Positions 8,296 through 17,356 of a stretch of DNA of 64,000 bases are shown piece after piece. The translations under genes and the position numbers were made by a program. The stretch covers positions 4,841,001-4,905,000 of the forward strand of contig NZ_JABWRE020000001.1 in NCBI RefSeq assembly GCF_014268815.2, written 5' to 3'. This stretch comes from Pseudomonas urmiensis (GTDB lineage Bacteria > Pseudomonadota > Gammaproteobacteria > Pseudomonadales > Pseudomonadaceae). Numbering within the stretch: the stretch's first letter is position 1; the number at the start of each line of letters is the position of its first letter. The notes under the pieces were generated by a model that made no database searches, was not told where the DNA came from, and saw only the letters and a list, made by a program, of their open reading frames with translations.

Positions 8296-8679
8296 TCAAA
8301 CAGCCAAGGCCAAGCCTATTGCCTGCAACAACGCCTCTTCGCTGAATGGCTTGCGCAAACAGGCCACCGCCCCTTCGCGCATCGACTCATCCAGCCCGGC
8401 ATCGCTCCAGTGTGCAGACATGCAGATCACTGGCAAGCGCCAACCCATCGCCGCCAGTTCACGCAGAACCTGCAAGCCACCGAGCCCCGGCATTTTCAAG
8501 TCGAGCAAGGCGCAGCCCGCCTCACGCGCCAACCCAGACCCGAGGAATGCCTCCCCCGAGCTGAACGGCAGCGGGTCGAAGCCTGCTGAGCGCAACAGGT
8601 TGGCCAGGCTTTTGCGAACGGACGCATCATCGTCGACGATGCACACCCAAGCCTTGGCGGTTGAAACGGGTCCGTTCAT
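8296..8679 (-). CDS. Single-domain response regulator (receiver only)
   Basis: A 127-aa CheY-like receiver: acidic pair DDD near 16-18, phospho-acceptor D60 in LLDLKMPG, and the conserved KP (RKPF) near 110. There is no output domain. It overlaps the upstream gene by ATGA (8676-8679), so the two regulators are co-translated. With the 1699-aa kinase divergent to this pair, it may act as a phosphate sink or a relay competing with the DNA-binding regulator (inference). Confidence 0.88.
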   Translation of the reverse strand: MNGPVSTAKAWVCIVDDDASVRKSLANLLRSAGFDPLPFSSGEAFLGSGLAREAGCALLDLKMPGLGGLQVLRELAAMGWRLPVICMSAHWSDAGLDESMREGAVACLRKPFSEEALLQAIGLALAV

Positions 8680-9671
8680 GCGGCGCCCTGGCCCTCGACG
8701 CTACCGCAGCCAGCGACCACGTTGTGCATCGAGACCAGATCGACCAGCGAGCGCGACTGCATCTTGTTCATGATGTTTTTCTTGTGCACCTTGGTCGTCA
8801 CTTCGCTGGTTCCGATGTGTTTGGCGATCTGTTTGTGCGACAGCCCACTGACCACCAGCGAAAACACCTGGCGCTCGCGAGTAGTGAGGCGCGCATACTT
8901 GTCTTTAACCTGTCGCGCATGCTGCCACGCCCTGCCCGCCGCCACCGCGCGCAAACGTACGACATCGAGCAGCGTTAACAGCTGCTGCTCGTCGAACGGT
9001 TTGGTCAGCACCTCGATCGCCCCCGCGCGCATTGCCTGCACCGCCATGGGAATAGTCCCGTAGCCGGTCATGAACACCACCGGCCACGGCAAGTCGAGCT
9101 TGCCGAGCATGTCCTGCAGCTCCAGCCCAGTGGCGGCTGGCAGATTGATGTCCAGCAACAGGCAGGCATAAGGCGAATCCCACCGCGCTTGCAGCAGCTC
9201 TTCTGCCGAGGCGTAAAGCCGGTGAGGGATACCCTCTACCCGCAACAACCTGCCCAGCGCGGAGCGCACCGACGGATCGTCGTCCACCACCAGAACCGGC
9301 ACAGCGGCGCCATCGTCGCTCGGTGGCGGCAGGTCGGGATCGAGGTTGAATGAAGGGCTATGGGCGAATGACGCAAGGTCTGCGGCAATATCGACTGCCA
9401 ACCGGTAGCCTCGACGGGCGACGGTCTGGATCAGGCGCTTGTCACCGAGCATCTTGCGCAGCAGCGATACCTGCACCTGAAGATTGTTGTCCTCGACCAC
9501 GGTGCCCGCCCAGACCTGGCTGAACAGCTCTTCCTTGCTAACCACGCGGCCCTTGGCCCTGACCAGCATCGCCAGGACATCGAACGCACGGCCACCCAGA
9601 GGCAACGGCTTGCCGTCGAGGAAAGCCTCTCGTCGCTCAAGCGACACCAGCGCATTGCCTAGTCGGATCAT
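8676..9671 (-). CDS. Response regulator with OmpR-type wHTH, receiver and LuxR-type HTH
   Basis: From ATG 9671 the protein has 331 residues in an unusual order. Residues 1-95 are an OmpR/PhoB winged helix (VVSKEELFSQVWAGTVVEDN, LIQTVARRGYRL). Residues 124-240 are a receiver (VVDDD; phospho-acceptor D174 in LLLDINLP; K in LTKPF). Residues 260-320 are a FixJ/LuxR HTH (LTTRERQVFSLVVSGLSHKQIA). An upstream start would add 25 residues of low similarity and is less likely. Divergent from the giant kinase at 9934, with which it probably pairs. Having two separate DNA-binding domains in one regulator is uncommon and could let it bridge or choose between two sites. Confidence 0.88.
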   Translation of the reverse strand: MIRLGNALVSLERREAFLDGKPLPLGGRAFDVLAMLVRAKGRVVSKEELFSQVWAGTVVEDNNLQVQVSLLRKMLGDKRLIQTVARRGYRLAVDIAADLASFAHSPSFNLDPDLPPPSDDGAAVPVLVVDDDPSVRSALGRLLRVEGIPHRLYASAEELLQARWDSPYACLLLDINLPAATGLELQDMLGKLDLPWPVVFMTGYGTIPMAVQAMRAGAIEVLTKPFDEQQLLTLLDVVRLRAVAAGRAWQHARQVKDKYARLTTRERQVFSLVVSGLSHKQIAKHIGTSEVTTKVHKKNIMNKMQSRSLVDLVSMHNVVAGCGSVEGQGAA

Positions 9672-9933
9672 GATCGTCTCAAGTTTCACAGGCCAAGGCG
9701 GTTGCGCAGCCCTGTGCAATCTAGGTGAGCGTGCGCGTTCAGACAATTATCCCGAGGGATAGGTTGGCCTGAGGATACACCTCCAACGCACGCGGCAATC
9801 GAGCAAAGGCCGCGGCGCAGGATCCAGAACGGTCAGATTGGTTCCCATTCCTGCCAAGCCGCCTACAACGGGCATTCGCGCCGGGTCCGCTGCGTATACT
9901 CGCGTGGAAAATGCAGGCTGCAGGGGATGCGCG

Positions 9934-12900
9934 ATGCTGGGTGAACGCCTCGTTCAATGGCCTATCGATCACGATCCGTCGATCGATGAAGATTGGCTCA
10001 ACCGTTGCGATACTGCCTTGCTGACACAGGAGGGCGAGCTCAGCTACTTCCGCTTGTGGGACGCACGTTCTGCTCGAGCCTGGACGGCGATACGCGCGCC
10101 AGTGGAATCGCCGGCTGCCTGCCAGCGTCTGGAGCGCGACTACCGACTGCGGCTCGACCCTGAATGGGCTGTCACGCCATGTGCATTCGTGCGCTCGGCC
10201 GAAGGCCCATTGTTGGTCTACCCAGCAGGTGAATCGCTGGCCGAGGTCATCGCCCAAGGACGGCCTACCTTGCGCGCGTTTCTGCAGATCGCGGTCAACG
10301 CCAGCAAGGCACTGGCGCAGGCCCATCAGGCCGGGGTCTTGCATGGCGCGTTGCAGCCGCAGCATGTCGTATTGCTCGCTGATAATCGGGTCAAGCTCGG
10401 TGGGTTCCAGGCCGACAGCGGCGAGCGGATCAGTGATCAGGGTACAGCGACCGATACCTGGTCCTTCCTTGCGCCCGAGCAGGTTTGCCCACACGGCGCC
10501 AGCAGCGACCGACGCAGCGACCTCTACGCCCTAGCCGCCATCCTCTACCAATTGCTGGTGGGTGAACTACCGCTGGCCGGTCGCGACAAGCAGCATTGGC
10601 GCCAGCTGCACGCAGGCGTTCTGCCCCGCCCCGCCGCCGAGCTCAGCCCAGACGTGCCCCAGGCGATCAGCCTGATCCTCGCCAAAGCCTTGGCCAAAGA
10701 GCCTGATGCGCGTTACCAGAGCGCCCAGGCGCTGGCCGTCGATCTTGCCCATTGCCAGCGGCAATGGCAGGCGAGCCAGACGATCGCGACCTTTACCCTG
10801 GGCTGCTCCGACCCCATGCCCTGCACCCACGAGCGCCTGTATGGCCGCAGCAGCGAGTTGCAGTCCATCGCCCGCATCCTCAAGACCTTGCGTCGTGACA
10901 GCACAGCCCAAGCGCTGTTCATCAGCGGGGCGACGGGCATGGGCAAATCGAGCCTGGTCAAGGCGGCCTTGCGCGATCATGACGCCGGCTATTGGGCGGC
11001 CGGCAAATGCAACAGCCTGGAGCAGGCCATCCCCTACGCCCCGTGGGTCGATATCCTAGGTGCGCTGACCACCCAGTTGCTGGCCAAGAACCGTGCAGAC
11101 CTGGAGACCATCCGCAGCCAGATCCAGCAGCGCATCCAAAACCGCGGCCGCTTGCTCGGCACGCTGGCTCCAGAGCTGAAGCTGATCATCGGGCCAATGG
11201 CCGAATTTCCGCAACAACCCTCTCGGCTGGCACTGGAAAAGGAGTTGCGGGCAATCGTCGATTTCCTTCAGCTGTTCACCGCGCCTGGCCGGCCATTGAT
11301 TCTTTTTTTCGACGACTTGCAGTGGGCTGACGACGCCTCGTTGCACCTGCTCAGGGAGTTGCTCGCGCGCTCCCCGGCTAACCTGCTGCTGATTTTTGCC
11401 AGCCGCTGCAATGCTGCCGGCAACCCGGCTGGCAAAGCCTACGAACTGGCCAACTCCACCCATTTGACCCCGCTGCACAGCCATCACCTGGAGCTGCTGG
11501 CGCTGCCGGTCGATGCCGTCGCCCAGCTGATCAGCGAGCGCTATCACGTCACCACTGACGACGCCCGGCAGGTCGCTGAACTGGTGCACGCGAAAACCGC
11601 CGGCAACCCGCTGTTCGCTCGGCAAATCCTCAAAGCCATGGTCGAAGACAAATTGTTCACCTTCGACCCCCTGGCCATGCGCTGGTCGTGGTCCCTCGAA
11701 GCTGTGGCCCAACACCGTTATGCCGACAATGTCGCCGACCTGATGATCCATCGCCTGGGCCGCTTGCCAGCGGCGCAACGGGAGATCCTGCGGGTCGCCG
11801 GCGCCGCTGGCGGGCGCTTCGACCCACCGCTGCTGGCCAAGCTGGTGACGATCGACCACGATCGCTTGGGCGAGCATCTCAACGCTTTGCTGGACGCAGG
11901 CTTTCTTGCGGCCAGCCAGCACGGCTTGAGTTTCTCGCACGACCGCGTGGAGGAAGCCGCCTACCTGCTGACTGCCGCTCCGGAGCGCGCTGCACAGCAT
12001 GCCCAGATCGCCCGGGTGATGAAATACGTGTGGCGCAACGCGCTGGCCGATGCAGTGTTCGAGATCGCCAATCAGGTCCAACGTGCAGAAAAGTCTGTGT
12101 TCAGCACTGAGGAGTGCGAGGCCTACCTGATTCTCCTGATGGAGGCGGCACGCCGCGCCCGTGACTCGGCCTCGCACGAGCAAGCCGCTGGATATCTGAA
12201 CGCCGGCGAAGAACTGCTACAGACCTGCGGCTCGCCAGCGGTCGACTACCGACACGCCTTCAGCCTTGCCTGCATGGCGGCAGAATGCGACATGCTGCTG
12301 TCGCGCATGAGCCAAGCCCAGCAGCGGATCGGCGAATGCAGCAAACGGGCGCACTCGCCGCTCGACCAGGCCATCGCCTGCAAACTGCGCGCGCGATTCA
12401 AAACCCTGCATTCAGACTATGACGCGGCGATCAACGATGCGCTTGAAGGCCTGCGCCTGCTGGGCATCGAGCTAGGCCGTGGCAACGACGCGCTTCAGGT
12501 CGAGACTCAGCTGCGCAGCATCCAGGCGCTGATCGAACAGCGCGGCCGGCATTGCCTTGAGGCGTTGCCCAAGGCCGAGAGCGAAACAGTCATCGTCGCC
12601 ATTGGCCTACTGGCGACCTTGTCTTGCTCCTTCTTCATCGATGACGATATCCGTTACCTGCACCTGGCGAAAATCCTCGAACTGACCCTCGCGCACGGCG
12701 TTGCTCCCGGCAGTACCTACGGCCTGGCCTGGTTCGGGGTGATGGCGGCAGAGCGCTTTGGTGCGTATCACGATGGTCACGCCTACTGCCTGGCGGCGCT
12801 CAAGCTGATCGAGCGGTACGGCTTTGAGGTCGACCTGACCAGCACCCTGCTAGCCCTCGACCAAGTCAGCGCCTGGACTGCGTCGATGGATTTCGCCCGG

Positions 12901-15033
12901 CGCACCGCGCAGCAAGCCATCGACTCGGGACGCTTGAGCGGCGACCTGGCGATGGCCTGCTACGCCTGCAACCATTTGGTCTCCGATTCGCTGGTGATGG
13001 GCCAGCACTTGCATTCGGTTGCCGAGGAAATCCAACTCGGCCTGGCTACTGTGCGCCAGTATGGCTATCGCGATATCGAACAGATCCTGCTGGCCCAACA
13101 GGCCTTCGTGAGCGCCTTGAGGGAAGGTGGCGAAGCCCACCGCGACAGCCTCGAAAGCGCGCTCTACGACGCCTTGGAAACCCACGCCACTTCGCGCACG
13201 ACGTTATTCTTCAAGCGGCTGTTCGAGGGCATGTCGGCGTTCTACCTGGGGGATATCAACCAGGCCGTGGTCGCCCTCGAACGCGCCGCACCCCTGACCT
13301 GGGCAGCGCCTGCGCATATCAACCTGGCCGACTATCACCTGTTTTGCGGCTTGACCCTGGGCAGCCCGGAAGCGCCCGGCAGCCTTGAGCACAAGCGTGA
13401 ACAGTTGAGCCGCCTGCGCGAGCTGTTCAGCCAGTGGGCACAGTTCAATCCAGTCACCTTCCGCAACAAACTGCTGTTGATCGAAGGGGTGATCGCCAAA
13501 CTCGACGGCGATGGACTGGCAGCCATCCGCTGCTTTGACCAGGCGCAGATCGCCGCTACCGCCGCAGGCTTCATTCATGAGCAAGCGCTGGCCCACGAGC
13601 AACTGGCCGAAGTGTGCATCCCCAGCGGTCTGATATCCGGGGCCAACCTGCATCTGCGTATTGCCCGCGACTGCTTCCATATCTGGGGGGCAGCCGGCAA
13701 GGTGCGTCAGTTGGAAACACTGCACCCGTTTTTGCGTACCCAGCCGATTCAGGAGACCTATCGCTCGACCTCCCAGGCCAGCCTGGACCTTGAAGCCGGC
13801 ATCCAGGCTGCGCGGGCGCTGTCTGAAGAAGTGCTGCTTGAAGGGCTGATCGAAACGCTCATGGGCCACCTGACCCTGCACTCCGGTGCCGACCACGGCG
13901 CGTTGCTGATCGTCAGCGGTGCCGAGTTCCAGATGGCCGCCAGCGCAGCCATCAGCGACGGCGGGCTGCAAGTGAGCATGGAAGATTGCCAGAAGTTCAT
14001 CACCCAAGCGCCGCTGTCGATCATCAACGCGACCATGCGCACCAAAAAGCCGCTGCTGCTGCATGACGCCCTGTCCGACTGCCCCGAGGCCTTCCGCCAC
14101 GACCTGCAAGCGCGCGGCGCGCGCTCGGTGCTGTGCCTGCCGCTGGTGATTCAAGGGGTGTTGATCGGCCTGGTCTATCTGGAAAATCGAATGGTGCCCA
14201 ACCTGTTCGGCAGCCAGCGGCTAGCCATGCTGGAAATCCTCGCCTCGCAGGCCGCAGTATCGCTCCAGACGGCCAAGTTCTATACCCGCCTGGCCGAAGA
14301 CAACCAGGCCCGCGCGCAGATGGCCGCGGAACTGCGCCACTCGCGTGCCGAGCTTGCGCGCAGCTCGCACCTGCAGGTGATGAACGAGTTGTCCGCCTCG
14401 ATCGCCCACGAAATCAGCCAGCCCCTGCTGGGCATCGCCTCCAATGCCGCGGCCAGCCTGCGCTGGCTCAAGCGCGAACAGCCCAACCTTGAGGAAGCCA
14501 TCGACGGCCTGCAAGACATCCGCGCCGACAGCGAACGGGCGGCGAGCATCGTCAAGGCGTTGCGCGCCCTGGCCAAGCAGACGCCGATGCAGCTCAAGGT
14601 GGCCAGGCTGGATGAGTTGCTCGAAGACGTTATCCGCATGACGTCATCCGATGCGCTCAGGGCTGCGGTGAAGGTCCAGGCGCAACTGCAGCCTGGGGTA
14701 AGCGCCAAGGTCGATGCAGTGCAGATTCAGCAACTGGTGTTCAACCTGATCACCAATGCCCTGGAAGCGCTAAGCGATTTTCGCCCTGACGGGGTGCTGC
14801 AGATTGCCTGCACCCTTGGCGAGGCAGGCGTTGAAATCAGTGTGGATGACAACGGCCCAGGCATCGCGCCAGAGGAGCAAGGGCGAGTTTTCGATGCGTT
14901 CTATACCACCAAGGCCAGTGGCTTGGGGATGGGCTTGGCGATCTGCAATTCAGTCGTGCAGGCGCATGGCGGCAGTCTGCGTGTGCAGGCCTCGACGCTG
15001 GGCGGCTGCCGAATTGTGGTGACGCTGCCCTGA
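9934..15033 (+). CDS. Giant hybrid sensor: Ser/Thr kinase-like, AAA ATPase, GAF, histidine kinase
   Basis: A 1699-aa protein starting at ATG 9934 (AGGGGA about 8 bases before it; an in-frame ATG at 9838 would add 32 unlikely residues). Order: kinase-like domain (about 1-280); AAA/NACHT-like ATPase with Walker A GATGMGKSS near 330 and Walker B LILFFDDLQWAD near 455; a long helical, TPR-like middle (about 700-1270); GAF (about 1290-1440); histidine kinase with H-box IAHEISQPL near 1490, N-box FNLITNALEAL, G1 DDNGPGI and G2 GLGMGLAIC. The kinase-like part has HGALQP in place of HRDLKP and GGF in place of DFG, so it probably cannot phosphorylate. No membrane segments are evident, so it should be cytoplasmic. 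A hairpin follows the stop. Confidence 0.9.
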   Translation: MLGERLVQWPIDHDPSIDEDWLNRCDTALLTQEGELSYFRLWDARSARAWTAIRAPVESPAACQRLERDYRLRLDPEWAVTPCAFVRSAEGPLLVYPAGESLAEVIAQGRPTLRAFLQIAVNASKALAQAHQAGVLHGALQPQHVVLLADNRVKLGGFQADSGERISDQGTATDTWSFLAPEQVCPHGASSDRRSDLYALAAILYQLLVGELPLAGRDKQHWRQLHAGVLPRPAAELSPDVPQAISLILAKALAKEPDARYQSAQALAVDLAHCQRQWQASQTIATFTLGCSDPMPCTHERLYGRSSELQSIARILKTLRRDSTAQALFISGATGMGKSSLVKAALRDHDAGYWAAGKCNSLEQAIPYAPWVDILGALTTQLLAKNRADLETIRSQIQQRIQNRGRLLGTLAPELKLIIGPMAEFPQQPSRLALEKELRAIVDFLQLFTAPGRPLILFFDDLQWADDASLHLLRELLARSPANLLLIFASRCNAAGNPAGKAYELANSTHLTPLHSHHLELLALPVDAVAQLISERYHVTTDDARQVAELVHAKTAGNPLFARQILKAMVEDKLFTFDPLAMRWSWSLEAVAQHRYADNVADLMIHRLGRLPAAQREILRVAGAAGGRFDPPLLAKLVTIDHDRLGEHLNALLDAGFLAASQHGLSFSHDRVEEAAYLLTAAPERAAQHAQIARVMKYVWRNALADAVFEIANQVQRAEKSVFSTEECEAYLILLMEAARRARDSASHEQAAGYLNAGEELLQTCGSPAVDYRHAFSLACMAAECDMLLSRMSQAQQRIGECSKRAHSPLDQAIACKLRARFKTLHSDYDAAINDALEGLRLLGIELGRGNDALQVETQLRSIQALIEQRGRHCLEALPKAESETVIVAIGLLATLSCSFFIDDDIRYLHLAKILELTLAHGVAPGSTYGLAWFGVMAAERFGAYHDGHAYCLAALKLIERYGFEVDLTSTLLALDQVSAWTASMDFARRTAQQAIDSGRLSGDLAMACYACNHLVSDSLVMGQHLHSVAEEIQLGLATVRQYGYRDIEQILLAQQAFVSALREGGEAHRDSLESALYDALETHATSRTTLFFKRLFEGMSAFYLGDINQAVVALERAAPLTWAAPAHINLADYHLFCGLTLGSPEAPGSLEHKREQLSRLRELFSQWAQFNPVTFRNKLLLIEGVIAKLDGDGLAAIRCFDQAQIAATAAGFIHEQALAHEQLAEVCIPSGLISGANLHLRIARDCFHIWGAAGKVRQLETLHPFLRTQPIQETYRSTSQASLDLEAGIQAARALSEEVLLEGLIETLMGHLTLHSGADHGALLIVSGAEFQMAASAAISDGGLQVSMEDCQKFITQAPLSIINATMRTKKPLLLHDALSDCPEAFRHDLQARGARSVLCLPLVIQGVLIGLVYLENRMVPNLFGSQRLAMLEILASQAAVSLQTAKFYTRLAEDNQARAQMAAELRHSRAELARSSHLQVMNELSASIAHEISQPLLGIASNAAASLRWLKREQPNLEEAIDGLQDIRADSERAASIVKALRALAKQTPMQLKVARLDELLEDVIRMTSSDALRAAVKVQAQLQPGVSAKVDAVQIQQLVFNLITNALEALSDFRPDGVLQIACTLGEAGVEISVDDNGPGIAPEEQGRVFDAFYTTKASGLGMGLAICNSVVQAHGGSLRVQASTLGGCRIVVTLP

Positions 15034-15036
15034 AAG

Positions 15037-15060
15037 CTGGGGCCGCCGCAGCGGCCCCGC
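15037..15060. terminator. Terminator-like hairpin between convergent genes
   Basis: GGGGCCGC CGCA GCGGCCCC stem, 4 bp past the kinase stop and just before the convergent hydrolase stop; no long T-run. Confidence 0.6.
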
Positions 15061-15064
15061 GGTA

Positions 15065-15691
15065 TTACTTGGCCGTGAGTGCCGAGTAGCTGTTCATCAG
15101 GTTGCGATAGTTAGGAATCCGCTGCGACAGCAGATTGCCCAAGCCTTCGATGTCGTTGCGCCAGTCACGATGCAGCTCACACGCCACCGAGAACCAGTTC
15201 ATCATCTGCGCCCCGGCCTGGGTCATGCGCACCCACGCCGCCTGCTGTACGGTTTCGTTGAAGGTGCCGGACGCATCCGTCACCACGAACACCTCAAAGC
15301 CTTCGGCCAGTGCCGACAAGGTCGGGAACGCCACGCACACGTCAGTGACCACGCCCGCGATGATCAACTGCTTGCGCCCAGTGGCCTTGATCGCCTTGAC
15401 GAAATCTTCGTTGTCCCACGCGTTGATCTGCCCTGGACGGGCAATGTACGGCGCGTCCGGGAACATTTCCTTGAGCTCGGGCACCAGCGGGCCGTTCGGG
15501 CCTTGCTCGAAGCTGGTGGTCAGAATGGTCGGCAGGCCGAAGAACTTGGCCAGATCGCCCAGGGCCAGGACGTTGTTCTTGAATTCGTTGGGCGAGAAAT
15601 CCTGGACCAACGAAATCAGACCAGTCTGGTGATCGACCAGCAGTACCACGGCATCATCTTTGTTCAGGCGCTTGTAGTCGGGATTGCTCAT
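15065..15691 (-). CDS. YcaC-type isochorismatase-family hydrolase, copy 1 (divergent)
   Basis: A 208-aa cysteine-hydrolase-fold protein with the YcaC signature: D20 (VLLVDHQTGL), TTSFEQGPNGPLVPEL, IARPGQINAWDNEDFV and nucleophile C119 (GVVTDVCVAF). The start is ATG 15691, preceded by AAGGAGTT; the further 9 upstream codons lack support. The natural substrate of YcaC proteins is unknown, although they belong to the amidase/isochorismatase superfamily. A short AraC-family gene lies 59 bp upstream on the same strand and probably shares the transcript. Clearly diverged from the two near-identical copies at 19991 and 26992. Confidence 0.9.
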   Translation of the reverse strand: MSNPDYKRLNKDDAVVLLVDHQTGLISLVQDFSPNEFKNNVLALGDLAKFFGLPTILTTSFEQGPNGPLVPELKEMFPDAPYIARPGQINAWDNEDFVKAIKATGRKQLIIAGVVTDVCVAFPTLSALAEGFEVFVVTDASGTFNETVQQAAWVRMTQAGAQMMNWFSVACELHRDWRNDIEGLGNLLSQRIPNYRNLMNSYSALTAK

Positions 15692-15750
15692 GATGGTAAC
15701 TCCTTGGGTTGGGAACACCCTTCAGACCTATCCATAGGGATAGAAATGGC

Positions 15751-16113
15751 TTAAGGGTGGTAGCTCGGAACTTGCGATCTAGCCGACTGGCGCCAGGCCT
15801 TGGGCGGCTGCCCGACCAGGCGGCTGAAGACACGGGTGAAGTGCGACTGGTCGAAAAACCCGCACTCCAGGCTGACATGGGTGATTGGCGCTTCAGTGAC
15901 CAGCAGTTGCTTGGCCTTCTCCAGCCGCGCCAGCAGGCGCCAGGCCTGTGGTGACAGCCCGGTATTGATCTTGAACGCGCGAGAGAAGTGGCTGCGGGTC
16001 AGGTTGCACACCGCGGCGATCTCGATAATCGACAGGTCGCTGCGCAGCATCAGCTCCTTGGCTCGATGCAGACGCCCGGCCGTAAGTGCGCCTGGCTCGG
16101 TCTGGGTGGGCAT
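15751..16113 (-). CDS. Short AraC-family regulator, DNA-binding domain only
   Basis: 120 residues made almost entirely of the two AraC HTH motifs (LSIIEIAAVCNLTRSHFSRAFKINTG and ITHVSLECGFFDQSHFTRVFSR). There is no effector-binding domain, as in MarA/SoxS-type proteins, so control would come through its own expression. Ribosome site GAGGAG precedes the ATG. Divergent from the GlxA-type regulator at 16249 and 59 bp upstream of the YcaC-type hydrolase, a likely target. Confidence 0.85.
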   Translation of the reverse strand: MPTQTEPGALTAGRLHRAKELMLRSDLSIIEIAAVCNLTRSHFSRAFKINTGLSPQAWRLLARLEKAKQLLVTEAPITHVSLECGFFDQSHFTRVFSRLVGQPPKAWRQSARSQVPSYHP

Positions 16114-16248
16114 GTCGAGGCTCCTCTTTCAATGGGAGCAGTCTCGCCGCCGGCTCATTACAAAGTCCTGAGGCAAAGCTTAATAGTTCTTAATTGTGCC
16201 GCCCGCGCCTTGTTAAGATGCCGCACAGATTCAAGAGGTATATGGGTT

Positions 16249-17223
16249 ATGCAGCAGCCTCATGCTCACAAAACCGTGGCAGTGGTCCTGTTCGATGATG
16301 TGCTGATGCTCGACGTGACGGGCCCAATGGACGCGTTCGCCCTGGCCAACCGCTTCTTGCCAGCAGAGCGCCGTTACCGCCTGCTTACCCTGGCAGAGGG
16401 CGAAGGCAAGATCCGCAGCTCCTGTGGCTTGCAGGTGGTGGCTGACCTCAGCTTGCAGCAGCTGCCCGGCGACATTGACCTGTTGCTGGTACCAGGCGGA
16501 CCGGGCGCCTATGACCTGGCGCTGCCTGGGCTGGAAAGCTGGCTGCCCCAGGCCGTAGCCAGCGCCAAGCGCTTTGGCGCGATCTGCACCGGGGTGTTCT
16601 TGCTCGGCCGCGCCGGCCTGCTCGGCGGCTTTCGCTGCACGACCCACTGGAACTACGTGGAGCGCCTGGCCCAGCAGTTTCCCGAAGCGAAGGTCGAGAC
16701 CGAGCAGATCTACGTGATTGACCGCAACCTGATCACCTCGGGCGGAATTACCGCCGGGATCGACCTGGCCCTGGCCGTGGTCGCCGAAGACCACGGCAAA
16801 GCGCTGGCCTTGGAAGTGGCCAAGGTGCTGCTGGTGGCCCGCCATCGCCAGGGCGGCCAGTTGCCCTACGGGCCCTTGCTTGCCGCTGTACCGCGCGATG
16901 GCTCACCTATCGCCAGGGTCCAGGCGTATATCGTCGATCACATCGACCAAGCGTATACCGTGCAAAAAATGGCCGAGCTGGTGGCCATGAGCAGCCGCAA
17001 TTTTGCTCGCACCTTCCACCGCGAGGTGGGCCTGACACCCCTGCAGTACCTGCAAAATGCACGCATCGACCACGCCCGCAAACTCCTTGAAGGTAGCGAC
17101 CTTGCGTTAAAGGTAGTGGCGGCGCGCAGTGGTTTTGGTAGCGATCGGCACATGCGCAAGGTGTTTTGCGAACGGATCGGGATGACGCCGAATCAGTATC
17201 GCGCGCAGTTTGGCGAGGGCTGA
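16249..17223 (+). CDS. GlxA-family regulator (DJ-1/PfpI domain plus AraC HTH)
   Basis: 324 residues from ATG 16249. The N-terminal half is a class I glutamine-amidotransferase-like domain (DVLMLDVTGPMDAFALANR, LVPGGPGAYDLA, and the nucleophile-elbow region AICTGVFLLGRAGLL). The C-terminal half is an AraC HTH pair (YTVQKMAELVAMSSRNFARTF; LALKVVAARSGFGSDRHMRKVF). Related regulators (GbdR, CdhR, ArgR, FtrA types) control nitrogen-compound catabolism. The neighbouring hydrolase and short AraC gene are candidate targets, but nothing shows the ligand. Confidence 0.88.
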   Translation: MQQPHAHKTVAVVLFDDVLMLDVTGPMDAFALANRFLPAERRYRLLTLAEGEGKIRSSCGLQVVADLSLQQLPGDIDLLLVPGGPGAYDLALPGLESWLPQAVASAKRFGAICTGVFLLGRAGLLGGFRCTTHWNYVERLAQQFPEAKVETEQIYVIDRNLITSGGITAGIDLALAVVAEDHGKALALEVAKVLLVARHRQGGQLPYGPLLAAVPRDGSPIARVQAYIVDHIDQAYTVQKMAELVAMSSRNFARTFHREVGLTPLQYLQNARIDHARKLLEGSDLALKVVAARSGFGSDRHMRKVFCERIGMTPNQYRAQFGEG

Positions 17224-17356
17224 GGGCACAACTGACTGTCACCTTGAAGGAGACAATCAGTCTCAAGCGAGCCAGATTGTCCAAACCTCACCGGCACCCC
17301 ACAATCCGCCCTCCACCTATCAACGCTGCCCCGTAGCAGCTCATGGAGTCCGAGCG

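Noticed and set aside
11056..14154. Long minus-strand frames inside the giant kinase (375 and 316 aa)
   Set aside because: Antisense of a continuous well-supported domain string; composition is Q/G/R-biased and no domain is seen.
15988..16248. N-terminal extension of the GlxA-type regulator
   Set aside because: It overlaps the divergent AraC gene and adds no recognisable residues; ATG 16249 starts where the DJ-1/PfpI fold begins.
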